Below, piece by piece: positions 51,791 through 63,448 of a stretch of 64,000 nt of DNA. Every line of letters begins with the position of its first letter. Position 1 is the first letter of the stretch. A program made the translations under genes and the position numbers. Source of the DNA: Paramacrobiotus metropolitanus (taxonomy: Eukaryota > Tardigrada > Eutardigrada > Parachela > Macrobiotidae); assembly GCF_019649055.1 (NCBI RefSeq), contig NW_026570264.1, forward strand, positions 62,001-126,000, written 5' to 3'. Under the pieces are notes generated by a model. That model worked only from the letters and a program-made list of their open reading frames with translations. It was not told the DNA's origin and made no database searches.

Positions 51791-53800
51791 TAAGATTTGA
51801 CGTCGAGATCAGCTTTTGGTGGTGGCAGCGAGGAAGCCGGAACGAGCCGATTTTCGCAGACAGGGAAAACGACGTTGCGGTCATATTGATTCATTATATT
51901 TTGCAGCAACCGGCTTGCCACTAAATGCTCGCAATGTGGGCTTCAAACTAACATTAAAATCAACATCGTCCATATTCTGAAATTTACTAACGATGTACTA
52001 TCAATGCAAGCCAAACACAGAAACTGAATTTGCTGTCTTGGTCGTGGCAGTTTAGATTGTTTTATTTTTTCTATTTTAGCCGCACAATGACACAAAAAAT
52101 GTCAGGTCTTTAAAAGTGCCTCAGCGACAAAGCGAGGGCAAGACAACAACCCACTAACAGATGAAAAATATGATTAATTTATCAAGTATTTTACTACTCT
52201 AAGAATATGATCTACCTTTTTACATATAAAGGAAATCACCGCAAAACAATTCTGCGTTGTACGGTGATTGCAGAAAATGTACAAATAATAATCTTGAAAT
52301 GTGCTACTTTGCGCGCGAAACAGGAGGTCACGCCTATTATGCAAATCATTCGGCTACGCAATATCAAAAGCAATCCAAAAAAGTGTTTGGTGGTGCACGA
52401 GAGTGAACGTTCCGAATTTAGTGCTATGCGCCCGGTAACTTCCTTTTAAAATTTGGAAGAAATCAGTGAAACGTGGTTCCTACGTAAACGTTCTTCTAGG
52501 GTGATGCACGTTTGTGTTCGTAGTAGGAATTTAATAGCTGTTTCACTTCTTACTGTCAGACTTCAAGTTCAAGCGAAATTCACCGACTCGCTAGTAGAAG
52601 CCTTGAAGGTAAATTTATGGTAAACGAACATTTTACCAGCCTGATGGCGAATGTCCGAAAAAAATTCCTGATAGTAACCATAAGCTAACCATTGGGTACA
52701 TTTCTTGAACACACATTAATTATCAGCTACGTATCATTTGCGTGTAGAAATACTCTTCTTTTGGATCTAGTAAAATGGTTAATCCAGAGTAACATCATCT
52801 TTTACGTTCTCCGGCAATTTACTTTTGTTCTACGCAGTCAGTACCTACCGGTAAACAGACTCTGTATTTTTGATAATATTTCCGTAGATTTGTTGTAAGC
52901 TGAAATTAAGGGAATCGGTTGGGTACATGGTACTACTGTAATTTCGTACACATTGCACATTGTCGGTATCAGTTAAGTGAGTTGTTTACTTGCTTACTTT
53001 CACCTTTCAGTAAATTTGCTTACCACTTCTAGGGAAAACGTGTTTATCTTAGGCAATCAAACTGCCCAAGAGCGAAAAGTGCACAAGCAAAAAGAAATTG
53101 TACAATGATCAGAAAGACAGCTTTCGTGCAAACTGCGCTGCAATGCTCGGTAGACTTAGTGACCTTTTCCTGATATTTCTGTGATTACTTTATGTATGAA
53201 TTTTGACTAACAATTTTTTTTATCAACCCCAGAACAATGAATTATGTTTATTAAAATTAAATGCCGCTATGAAGCACTAAGAATTGCTGTGCTTATGGAC
53301 TTACAGAATGGGGATATGACAGCAATTTAGCACTGCAAGCCGGGCGCGCAGTTTGAGGAAAACACATTGCTGAATTCTGGGGCCTTATGACAATTGGAAA
53401 AAGAAACTTTGAAGCCAACCTTTGTCTGCTGATGATTTACTAGCAAATTTTGAACAGCACCAACTATCGAAAACGTGTGAAAAATACCGGCTGCATTCTA
53501 ACCACGAAGACAGTTTTAGCAAAGAAAAAAACAAGAAAAAAAGTACGTTATGCGACCACCAACTGTTAATGTAACGCACCACGTTGGGAGTTGTACCAGT
53601 GATCGGTGATCAAAATATGAGAAAAATCGAAGTGCACGTACGTACATTTATATTCCTTTTTCTGTTTTGAATATTATATCCAGCTTTTTATTGGAAATGT
53701 CGTAGGAGCTTAAACTTCTGGCGTTTATGCTTTGCCGGTTTTTCCATCTTTTCTAGCTACTGGACACTCAAGTGGCAAGTAACTGGCATGCTGACTTCAA
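51791..53800. other. Intergenic, no gene seen
   Basis: AT-rich with only short, unsupported frames (for example 52207-52449). Confidence 0.4.
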
Positions 53801-54060
53801 ACAGAAACTTGGAATTGTGTGCCTGGCCTGGTCGGGTCGAACAACTTAGCGTGGCTTCCGTGGATGATAAGCGCACGGCGAAAACTGCAGTACGTTTGTA
53901 GGTAAAATTTCATAACAGAAATTTACGAACTCTTAAATACTCCATTGCTGGAAATTTACTCCATTGCTGTTTAATTAAACTGCCAACTTCGAACTCTATT
54001 TACTGTTACGATATCGTCGTTTGGTTTAACGGTCGTCTACTGTGCAACGTGATTGACGAA

Positions 54061-55277
54061 ATGTACGGTTCCATTGGGTTCCTTTTCGTCATGCCATTTC
54101 TCCTACTACATGCTGTAAGCATACCCCGACACCCAGAATCCCCTTGGGTCCGTTATTCGGTACCGTCGTCTGTGACCTTTACGGTTTTAGGCTCCCTTCC
54201 ACGATTTTCCGGAACACAGCGATGATAATGCGACCTCTTCGGATCTGGCGAACACTACCACGTCAAACACCACCCATGTCCAACCTCGCCGTACGTTCAA
54301 GCTTTACAGGCATCGTGCAAAACAGTCGACCATAAGTAATGTAATGTAATGTAATGAAGTTTATTGTCCTTGCAACGAAGCGACTGCCCCCTCTAAGCTT
54401 CAGACAGCGGAGAACAAAGCAGAATGTTAAAATAACATCAAAATGCGATACCACGAAAACATGAAAGCCAGCGGAAACAAGTATAAACCAGAAAAAACAT
54501 CAACACATGCAAAAACAAACATCAGCACATGAAAAGCACTTAAAACTGCATGTTGTCGGTACGGTTGCGATAAGTTGCGTTTATTGTGGAAAAAGGGCGG
54601 GGAGGCGATCGCGCTGGGGTCGATGCATAAAACCAAACCCACACATATTAGTAAAATTACCATTTTCAAAAAATTTCCAAAACAAAACTGTGGGAAAAAG
54701 GAAAGCACCGACACTTACGCACGTAATCGCCTTTTTGGTAACTTCTGCAACTAACTCGCAACCGAAATTACTATGGTAGGCATAACACATGTATAACAAG
54801 ACAAAAACAATAAAGAGAACATTAAAATAACAACGGTAATTACACTGCACTTTTTTTGAAAGCTTTAACCGATGGTAGATCCTTCAAGCTCACTCTCTTC
54901 AGAGCTTCAGTGAACGCGTTCAAAGTAACGTAGGCAACGGGTTGGAAAGGAAGATCGTTCCAGACGGACACAAGGCGGTTCAGATACGAGTCATGGGAGG
55001 TGGTCACCGTTCTACCACAAATTGTTGTCGGAGCCGGCTTGATTGGACATGGATGCTTCATCAGACGTTCTGATATGTGTTCCAATTATTTTGCAGGCAA
55101 GCGTGTTCCAATTATTTTGCAGGCAAGTGTTCCAATTATTTTGCAGGCAAGCGACGGATAATGGTTATTGACATACTGGACGGCTGGGACGGTTATTGCA
55201 ATGGAGATTGGCTTGTTTGTGAAGGGTGCAACTCTCGCCAAGATTTTGGTGAAAGATGTCGCGCTCATATGGGTTAG
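54061..55277 (+). CDS. Four-Cys secreted peptide precursor, family C copy 2 (exons 54061-54114, 54191-54290, 55147-55277)
   Basis: 94 residues. Exon 1: signal peptide MYGSIGFLFVMPFLLLHA (GTAAGC). Exon 2: propeptide APFHDFPEHSDDNATSSDL to THVQPR (phase 1, GTACGT). Exon 3 gives RKRR then IMVIDILDGWDGYC, WLVCEGC and FGERCRAHMG-stop, with four Cys. Intron 2 is about 856 bp because a LINE fragment sits in it, and the acceptor segment (TCCAATTATTTTGCAG) is present three times at about 55080-55146; only the third keeps the frame open through the cysteines. Upstream block GGTCGGGTCGAACAACTTAG near 53840. Cys-stabilised secreted peptide is inferred; hormone, defence or other role unknown. Confidence 0.62.
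54333..55085 (-). mobile_element. 5'-truncated LINE fragment in intron 2 of family C copy 2
   Basis: The minus-strand frame 54840-55085 contains TSHDSYLNRLVSVWNDLPFQ and LNAFTEALKRV, the typical end of jockey/CR1-like RT ORFs (N-R-x-V-x-x-W-N-x-L-P). Downstream on the minus strand is about 500 bp of 3' untranslated sequence, ending in an ATTAC repeat (TAATG repeats at 54335-54357 on the plus strand), a LINE-type microsatellite tail. Confidence 0.65.
55080..55146 (+). repeat. Triplicated splice-acceptor segment
   Basis: TTCCAATTATTTTGCAGGC occurs three times in tandem (units of about 24-26 bp), each ending in a usable TTTTGCAG acceptor just before exon 3. Confidence 0.75.
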
Positions 55278-55504
55278 AAACTCAGGCGTACCATCATTTA
55301 CTATGTCGTTGCGGCTGGCGCGATAGTTATGCCACCTGCGCCGGGTGTAACATTTTTACGCTATTTTCCGTGATAAAGTTTGTTTAACGTTGTTTACATT
55401 TGGTACCGTATAACCTATATCAAAATTAACAATGGTATTGTGTAAAATTACAAGTTATTATAATTTGTGCTAACAGTAAAATACCGTAAACCCATAGAAC
55501 TTTT

Positions 55505-55693
55505 TTGTTAGCATCGGCCACATCGACCACATCGACCACATCGACTACATCGACCATACCAACTACAACGACCAGTGACTACAGCACCATGGACTACCAC
55601 GATTACATGGACTACCACGATCGCTACGACTACATAGACACCAGATTCTTGTCAACGGTATCCGCTATAAACCATGGAATCCATGGAAAATGA
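55505..55693 (+). other. ACATCGACC microsatellite with short open frame
   Basis: A 9-12-bp CATCGACCA repeat at about 55517-55560 yields TSTTSTTSTIPTTTTSD, followed by an Asp/Tyr/His-rich stretch (MDYHDYMDYHDRYDYID). The frame is open for 62 codons with no signal peptide in view. It could be a low-complexity exon or chance. Confidence 0.25.
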
Positions 55694-56260
55694 TATCGAT
55701 CGATAACCTTTTGAAGTGAGAATAAATACTTTTCCTTTTCGAGTTGTTATTATTTTCTGCGTTTCTGTTAAAACGCAGAAATAGGATTTTCTGCGTTAAA
55801 ATACGTTTTTCTGTTTACGTATTCTGTATGATCTGAGGCTTGTTTTATACATACACTAAATAAAAGCCTTGCTTAAATTTCTATGCACGATGCATGATGG
55901 TTACTACTCATTCAATTTTCTTTAGGGACAAACACACAAATTCAGCCGTTGTGTTGACGTTGCTTTACCATAAAAAAATGTTTCTCTGCATGAGCAATTA
56001 AGAACGAGCAGCGCATAAGGCAGCAGAAACAGTGCAAGGAACAGACATACAGTTTACACTGCTGTTTGTTGCTGCTGCTAGCTGTTGGGCGCACTGTAAG
56101 ACCGCCTAAACGCTTTAAGGGATTTGGTCCGGTACATAGCACTAAAAGCGTGTACATTGACGGGAATATTCGCTTTCGCGCACTTTCAAACATTTTTTTG
56201 GGTTGCTTTTTGATATTGTATGGCCAAATGATTGGTGTACATAGGCGTGAAATCCGTTTT

Positions 56261-56661
56261 CGCGCGCAACATCCGGTTGCGGAGTTATGAGGATAACAAA
56301 ATTCCAAAAAGTTTAAATGCATTCAGGTGTACCAAAGTCTCATTATGGACCGATCCCTTTCACAATTTTGCGCGTAAATGCACATAACCATGAAGATCGT
56401 TTTGACACTGACCCAGACTTCTACGATTTTTTTCGAATTTTAAAATGAATTTTAAAATTTTTGAAATTCATTTTAAAATTTGAAAAACATGCTGGAACAG
56501 TGGATCCATCATCCGTGTCAAAACGATCTTCATGGTTATGTGCATTTACGTGCAAAATTTGAAAGGGATCGGTCCATAATGAGACTTTGGTACACCTGAA
56601 TGCATTTAAACTTTTTGGAATTTTGATATTCTCATAACTTCGCAACCGGATGTTGCGCGCG
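56261..56661. repeat. Palindromic (foldback) element, about 400 bp
   Basis: GCGCGCAACATCCGGTTGCG at 56262 is inverted at 56641 (CGCAACCGGATGTTGCGCGC), and the arms stay complementary inward (AAATGCATTCAGGTGTACC against GGTACACCTGAATGCATTT) to a centre near 56463, where AATTTTAAAATGAATTTTAA runs lie. Related to the element at 62294. Confidence 0.75.
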
Positions 56662-56782
56662 CACACGTTTCTTCACCTAGGTATACAGTTCTTCTGGCTA
56701 CAAAATACCATAAAGCAATGCAAAAAAGTGTTTGGGAGCGCGCAACAGCGAAAGCTCCCATGGATGTAATAGTGTACCTCTA

Positions 56783-57675
56783 TTAGGGCTTCCCAAATTC
56801 CCATAGGATACACTAGCATTGTATCCAATGCATTAAAACGATTAGAACATTCTTGGATACTGCAGTGATATCCATAAACTACTGTACCCTATATGTAGCC
56901 ATTGCACCCAATCTGTATCCACTGTACCGACACTGTACCCAATCTGTATCCACAGTATCTGCATTGTACCCGCCGTACCGACACTGTACCCAGTCTGTAT
57001 CCGTTGTATCTGCCTTGTACCCGCTATACCGGCACTCCACTGTATCTGCCTTGTACCCGCTGTACCGGCACTGTACCCAATCTAAATCAATCCCGATGTT
57101 GCAAAGCTGATTTAATAAGAGACAAACATTTCCAAGGACGTTGATTAAATTTGTAACATGGCAAAGTTTCATTCATAACATAACGCCTATTCCAAGCCAG
57201 AAGTAGGCAAAAGTTTTCGTTTGAATGCGACCATGTCAATCGGTTAAAACGAAATACTAATCGATTCGAATTATATACTTTTAATCATGATGGCTGTTTA
57301 AAAGTTACGTTTTAAACACTGCATAATAGCAACAGCCACAAGTGTTCACTTTTTACGTGGGCCTCCGGTGTACTTCGCAGCACGTTTAGGCGAATTCCTT
57401 GCGCAAAATGGACACTTCCAGTCGCCGTCCGCAGGAACCTGCTGCTTCTTTCCATGCCGCGTGTTCATTGATACAGTGTCTCTCCGGTACAGTGGGTACG
57501 AATAGGATACAGTGTCGGTAGAGTGGATACAGTGCCGGTACAGTGGTTCCACTTAGGATACTGTGTCGGTACAGCGGATACAGTGTAGGTACAGTGGTTA
57601 CACTTAGGATACAGTACCGCTACAGTGGGTACGCATAGGATACAGTGTGGGTACGGTTGATTTGAGAAGCCCTAA
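56783..57675. mobile_element. Foldback/MITE-like element with inverted minisatellite arms, about 893 bp
   Basis: Ends TTAGGGCTTCCCAAAT at 56783 and ATTTGAGAAGCCCTAA ending 57675 are inverted repeats. Inside the left end (about 56880-57085) is an array of CTGTACC/CTGTATCC words. Inside the right end (about 57476-57655) is the same array inverted (GGTACAGTGG, GGATACAGTG). The centre has no transposase. No clear target duplication found. Confidence 0.6.
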
Positions 57676-57959
57676 CTCGTGCCATCTCTCTGGAGAGGAT
57701 GTACACGAACTTGGTGCTATGTAACGGGCCAAATCCAATGGTCATCGTTCGTTCGCACGAGGGATACAACAACTGAGAAATGGCCAACAACTGAGAATAT
57801 TGACCAAACTATTTCTGAGTTGCTTTCTCATGCCGATGATATTATTCTATGTACAAAGTACCTACCGCAGATAGTACGGTATATATACCAATTTAGTATT
57901 CTAAGTTCACATCAAGTGTTAATAATTCATAAAAAGTCCTGTCATTTACATATCAAGTT

Positions 57960-58365
57960 AAACCGGCAAGTTGATATTAAAAAAGAACTTCCAGTTGTGG
58001 GTCTGGTCGGTTCGATCAAATTAGCGCGAATTACATGAATGACAAAGCATGCAGAAAACTGCAGTAATTGTACGAAGCAAATCCACAAAAGTGGCTGCTT
58101 CGCGCTTCCAACCGAGCGTTTGCGATGGTAGCGCCGGTGCAGCTGAATCGGTGTCACCACATCAGGCCTCTTAAAAATCAGGAGGATCCCACGATATCAT
58201 CTGCGTCAGTAATTATTTCACTTGGCAAACTTATTTCAGATGCTCGTACAAAAGCTATGCATTCCATAATAAAAGAAATTCATAAAAACTACAGATAGTT
58301 GGCAGTGAACTAAATTGTCAATGTCGCTGTTTGTTTATTACTACGATGATATGTATGTATAAAAG
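57960..58365 (+). promoter_or_regulatory. Family C upstream region without a gene
   Basis: GGTCGGTTCGATCAAATTAG, GAAAACTGCAGTAATTGTAC, TTCGCGCTTCCAACC and GGTGCAGCTGAATCGGTGTC align with 58830-59000 upstream of family C copy 3. TATAAAAG at 58358-58365. No signal-peptide exon is recognisable downstream, so this is probably a promoter relic. Confidence 0.45.
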
Positions 58366-58814
58366 CGCGGAACAAGCAGATTTCAAAACACGGAGAAAGC
58401 GAAGAATAAGATTTTTGGTTCCCGGTTATACACATCGTTCAATAAGCATTCACTTCAGCTACTCTAGGTTTTTGGCTTCTTTTTATTTTTGAGAGGCTTG
58501 TTTTTGATCATATCCGCAGTCATTGTACTGCTGCCTTTATCCGGCTGACGTTTGCTAAACACGGTGCTTATTGTTTTCATTTTTCAGGCTTCTTATAAGC
58601 TGCACTCGTAGAATTGATGCATTTTAATTTTGTACTTCGATACATGTATAGACTATAGTTATAAAAACAAAACGAAAATTTGCAGCAGCAATTAGGAGTT
58701 TAGATAGGTGTTTGGTGTTTCTGCTCGGCCAATTTTTCCACTATTTCTCGTTACAGAGCAGTCGAAACTTGTGTATCAAGGAACGAGCAAGCTGACTTTA
58801 AACAAACACCTGGA

Positions 58815-59081
58815 ATTGTGCATCTCGTCCATTCGAACAGATTAGTACGAATTCGGTGCATGATAAACCGTAGAAAATGCAGTAATTATACCAAGAATCG
58901 AGTCTTGTGGACATCCAAAAAATTGGCTGATTCGCGTTTTTCACAAGTATTTCCGATGGTAACGCCGGCACAGCTGAATCAGTGTCACCACATCAGGCCA
59001 CTTAATAATCACGGGGCTTCCACGCTATCATGGGCGTCAGCAATTCTTTTGCATGGCACACTTACACGAACTCGTATAAAA
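58815..59081 (+). promoter_or_regulatory. Promoter region of family C copy 3
   Basis: Conserved with 57960-58300. TATAAAA at 59075-59081, about 166 bp before the start codon. Confidence 0.5.
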
Positions 59082-59246
59082 TGCTCGTATGTCGGAAGTC
59101 ATTTCATAATAACGGGGATTCATAAACTACGGGTTATTTAAAATAAACTGAATTGTAAACGTCGTTCTGATGATATAGCTTTGTGTATTACTACGATATC
59201 ACCTTTTTGTTTTATCGATCATTTACTGTGTGACGTGACTGACGAA

Positions 59247-59792
59247 ATGTATGGTTGCACTGTGTTCCTTGTTGTCCTGCCATTTCTTGTAGTGCAAGCT
59301 GTAAGCGTGCTCAAACCACCGCATCCCCCAGCGTCCATTAACTAGTGCCAACGCCTATGTGTTTCAGACTCCCATCCAGGAATTTCCGGAGCATAGCGCT
59401 GATAATGCAAGTTCTTCCAATGTGGCTAACACTAGCACTTCAAACGCCGTCCACATCAACACTCGGCGTACGTTAACAGTTTTGCCGGTATCGTGAAAGA
59501 GCACACTGTAGTCTGTAAGCGTTTCTTTTGTTTTGCAGATAAGCGAGATGATATAACGATCGGGGACGTGTTCGACGACAACTACTGTGCTCCGTGCAAT
59601 GAAGAATCGCTCTGCAGTCCCACTCGCCAAGAGTTTGAGAAGTATTGTCGCATTCGCAGAGGTAAAGGCTCAGGTCTTTGGCCAGGCTCGCTAACGTTAG
59701 GAAAGGGTCTTGCGGTTGCTGCGCGCGCCCCAGTTTTAACGCTCTACTGTAGTTTTAGCGCTTGCGCTAGTTTCCGTGATGATTTTTCGTAA
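59247..59792 (+). CDS. Four-Cys secreted peptide precursor, family C copy 3 (exons 59247-59300, 59368-59467, 59539-59792)
   Basis: Exon 1: signal peptide MYGCTVFLVVLPFLVVQA (GTAAGC). Exon 2: propeptide TPIQEFPEHSADNASSSN to VHINTR (phase 1, GTACGT), the same length as in copy 2. Exon 3: HKR dibasic, then DDITIGDVFDDNYCAPC, ESLC, RQEFEKYCRIRRGKG. Spacing of the four Cys and RQ(E/D)F match copy 2. The frame runs on to TAA at 59790-59792 (about 135 residues), but AGAG|GTAAAG after CRIRR could be a donor, in which case the peptide ends shortly after the fourth Cys. Inferred secreted, proteolytically released, disulfide-bonded peptide; role unknown. Confidence 0.62.
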
Positions 59793-61567
59793 CGTGGTCT
59801 TTGTTTTAACACCATGCTTCGACATTCTCATTATATTCACCAAGTCCGCGGTATGAAATCCATATATTACTCACTTGATCGAATTGACTCTCTTGTGGTG
59901 GGCGGCTACATGAGCAACCCCGGCTGACTGAAGTGCAGTTTACGCAGTGACTAAGTGCCGGTATTTCCGAATATTTTTGCACTGCACGTGGAAAGTTGAG
60001 TTGGGGGTGGTGAATACGTACGAGTATACGAGTATTGATTTGTATAGCAGACTTCATTAAAATATGAAAACGTCGAAGTATGTTTTTCTTCGTACAAATG
60101 TATTATTGCGCAATGTGCGAAAAAATTATAAACTATCACAAGTCACGCTGACAGCAAAAAATTCTTGCGCATTTATAGAGTTTTTAGCAAGGACCACGCC
60201 AAAGTCACGTCATACGGAACCTTGGACATACGCAACCTTTCCTCCTTGGGCGATTGGAATTCCATTTTAACAGATCCTTCATCAAAGACTTTCTTTAGTC
60301 CATAATAACTGCCCATTCAGATCATGCAAACAGTAATCAATTTTTAATCTTTTTCTGTAAAAATGTGCAGTGATTTATCTGCAACATTCGCTGAAACATT
60401 GCACGTTTTTCTGTAGAAGCAGATTCTGGAAGATTTGAGGTTGGCTGTTGACTGTTGTCATAAATTACACAAAAGTTTCATGGTGGATAACTTTGGTAAT
60501 ACGCTAACAAAGAACTAATACCCTAGATCACCATTTTGGTTAAAGGGTTCCCGCTATGATCGTGGTGCACCGATCGGGAACATAAACACCCGGAATCATT
60601 TGCAAGGCATGCGCGTAAGTGACCGCGGGCAAAATTTAGGTGAACGTATTGTAATGACTTCTCCTGACGTTCGGTTGGTTACACAGGTACCTCCACTTAA
60701 AGCCATCCCGCACAATGTCTTTGTTGCACTGCCTAACTTTCCAAAGCAGCCATTGCAGCAACCTTCCGTTTTTAACCCTATTAAGAGCGGTCTACCAATG
60801 CACAATTTGGTACATTTCCCTAGTTAAATAATTTTTCCTTAGTTGACCAGATTATACCAAAATGTTATACGTACGTATAGTACCATAGTGAAAGTCAAAA
60901 TGGTCCATAGTGTACCATTTTTTATAGTACCATAATACCATTTTACACGAGTACTGCCGTTCTTTAAGCCACTGCAGCACTACAAGAAACAGTCGTACGA
61001 TAAATCTGGGCAAACAGCCGCCCAAATAAAGCTCTAAAATTCAAACTTCGGTCCATGCGGGCCTGCGCGAAAAAGCAGTTCCTTGCTGTAATTAATCGCA
61101 GATGTCGTACGCCGCATAAAATGGCCAAAATTTCGTCGGTAATTAAAAGAATCTAAGTATTACTCCCTCTTTAATTTATTTGGTATTTAGACAACCGGCA
61201 AGAATTCTAAAAAATAATTCCGATTAAGTTTTTTATAAATTCATTTCTTAAAAAGTATTTCAGTGCGTTAAACATTTATACAAGAAACAGCCTCGGCTTC
61301 GCCTCCGCGTTTCTTGCGGTACCCAGTCTATGGCCGGTTTAGTCAAATGATTTCGATCAGCTATTTAGTTACCATCTTATTCCTTCAGCGAAACTAAGCT
61401 AAAATGCAGATAGGATAAAAAGTGAATTTATGGCTTTTGTGCACTTATGGTTAGACGCATTCACTTTCACACAGAAGGAATTTTGTAAACTTCTCCCTCC
61501 AGACCCCAAGTCTACCAGGTACTAAATTTGAAATTTCCACCGAAAGAATGCCTGCAATAGATTCTGG
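59793..61567. other. Intergenic, one weak open frame
   Basis: 60600-60827 (75 codons) reads like protein (TSPDVRLVTQVPPLKAIPHN and further Pro/Asn-rich text) but has no signal peptide, splice context or known domain. ACCAT/ATGGT words near 60855-60950 form short inverted repeats. Confidence 0.3.
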
Positions 61568-61935
61568 TGGTAGTTCGGTCACTCATTTTCCTAGCGGGCT
61601 TCTGGACAGTAATGGAAGTTCGGTCACCTGCTCACCCTGCGGGGATCCATGCTCTGTACAGCAGCGGTAGTTCGGTCACTCGTATACTTAGCGGACTGGG
61701 TGCTCTGGACAGCAGAGGTATTTGGGTCACTCGTTCACTTAGCAGGCTGTGTTCTGGACAGTAGTGGTACTTCGGTCACTCGTTCACCTAGCGGGCTGGG
61801 TGCTCTAGACAATAGTGGTACTTCGGTCACCCTTTCACCGAGCGGGCTGTGTGTTCTGGACAACAGCGGTAGTTCGGTCACTCGTTCACCTAGCGGGCTG
61901 TGTGCTCTAGACAGTAGTGGTAGTTCGGTCACAGC
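61568..61935. repeat. 51-bp minisatellite, about seven units
   Basis: Units such as AGCGGGCTGTGTGCTCTAGA followed by GTGGTAGTTCGGTCACTCG repeat every 51 bp (17 codons). The last four or five are regular, the first ones diverged and of uneven length. Because the period is a multiple of three, frames stay open on both strands, giving 17-residue peptide repeats (SGLCALDSSGSSVTRSP on the plus strand, ERVTELPLLSRAHSPLG on the minus). No start signals or introns support a gene. Confidence 0.8.
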
Positions 61936-61972
61936 GGGGGCTCTGTGAAACTAAGACCGTCTGGCCGGGTTT

Positions 61973-62053
61973 TGGAATATGAGCACTCAGGTTACGGAAA
62001 TGGTTTTTGCTGTTGGAATATGAGCACTCAGATTACGGAAATGGTTTTTGCTG
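61973..62053. repeat. Tandem duplication of about 40 bp
   Basis: GGAATATGAGCACTCAG followed by TTACGGAAATGGTTTTTGCTG occurs twice in a row. Confidence 0.8.
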
Positions 62054-62293
62054 ATTCTATACGGGAAAGCTGGGTTCGTGTATCCCTTTTTATTTTTTGT
62101 GGTAAAGATCTAGAATGTAGATACCGTATTATTCCGTATTATACGGAATAATTTAAGGACTGTATATGCTGATAATTAATCCCTGTCCTTAGTTTTGCTC
62201 GGACTGCAGTGAAAGGTCAGCCCGTTTAAACGATTACTATGGTCAGTTTGGTTTGCAGCTGCCTTCAAATGGCTTTAAACGAGAGTTCTTATT

Positions 62294-62876
62294 CTTAAGG
62301 GAAGTGGGCCGGTATATGGTACCAAATTCGTGTACATGCACGAAACCTTACACTTTCGCGCACTCCCAAACACATTTTTGTTTCGGTTTATGACTTTCTG
62401 TAGCCCGAAGATTTGTATACACTGGCGTGAAAACCGTTTGTGCGCGCAATATCCGGTTCGGGAGTTATGGCTTTTAGAAAATTCCAAAAAGTTTAAATGC
62501 ATTCAGGTGTACCAAAAGTCTCATTATGGACCGATCTCGCTCAAATTTTGCACGTAAATGCGCATGTCCAGGAAGTTCGTTTTTACACCGATCCAGGCTT
62601 CCATTATTTTTTTCAAATTTTAAAATGAATTTTAAACTTTTTGAAACTCATTTTAAAATTTGAAAAAATTGCTGGAACAATGGATCGGATCATCGGTGTA
62701 GAAAGGTGTAGAAATGCTCTTCGCGGTTATGTGCATTTACGTGCAAAATTTGAGGGAGATCGGTCGATAATGAGACTTTTGGTACACCTGAATGCATTTA
62801 AACTTTTTGGAATTTTCTTACAGCCATAACTCCCGAACCGGATGTTGGTACCATGTACCGGCCCACTTCCCTTAAG
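62294..62876. mobile_element. Inverted-repeat (MITE/foldback) element, about 583 bp
   Basis: 30-bp ends starting CTTAAGGGAAGTGGGCCGGT (62294-62323) and the inverse at 62847-62876 differ at one base. Further inside, CCGGTTCGGGAGTTATGGC (about 62452) is inverted at about 62823, and the arms meet near 62640. About 125 bp next to the left end has no partner on the right. Related in sequence to the palindrome at 56261. No coding capacity. Confidence 0.75.
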
Positions 62877-63448
62877 TCATGTTTTTGAGCGCTTTAAATT
62901 GTTAACGATTTATTTAAACAGAGTCATTCACTAGCAGCATCGTTTGTGTTACTGCTAATTGGCTTTTCTAGTTTTGTAGGAGAATAACCTTTATAATTTG
63001 TTGATCTAAAAAGGGTACCAGTTTAAATTTACTGGTGTCGTGCTCCATGCAACAGGACTTTGAAAATTGTTTTCAAGGTCACCTTGAGCTTTCAGCTCTA
63101 CCGGCACCGGTGTCTCTGCACGGAAGCCGGAGCGGATAATTACCAAAACAATGCATGTGACACAGTTTCCAGACATGCTGAATCGAATGGCGTTAGCAGT
63201 TTTTCGATTAATTTTTTGGTTTGTTCTGACCAGATCGTACGGGGTTTTCCGTTGTAATATAGATCTTTACCTTGATAAATGTTTTTCCTTATTTTTTATT
63301 AATTTTTCACGTTACACCACCGTCTTCAAAGACCGAGAAGCGCTTTTTCTAAGCCACTGTACTGCAACACACACAAACAACAGTAAAACCGAGCAATCAG
63401 CCGACACGGGTAAAACTGTAAGAATCAAACTTCAATTCTAAAAATCCA
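62877..63448. other. Intergenic, no gene seen
   Basis: AT-rich. A 96-codon plus-strand frame (63151-63441) lacks any recognisable feature. Confidence 0.4.

Noticed and set aside
56853-57144. Repeat protein frames rich in Tyr/Pro/Cys over the 57-kb array
   Set aside because: Produced by the short-period repeat in the arm of a foldback element; the same words appear inverted at 57.5 kb with no gene context.
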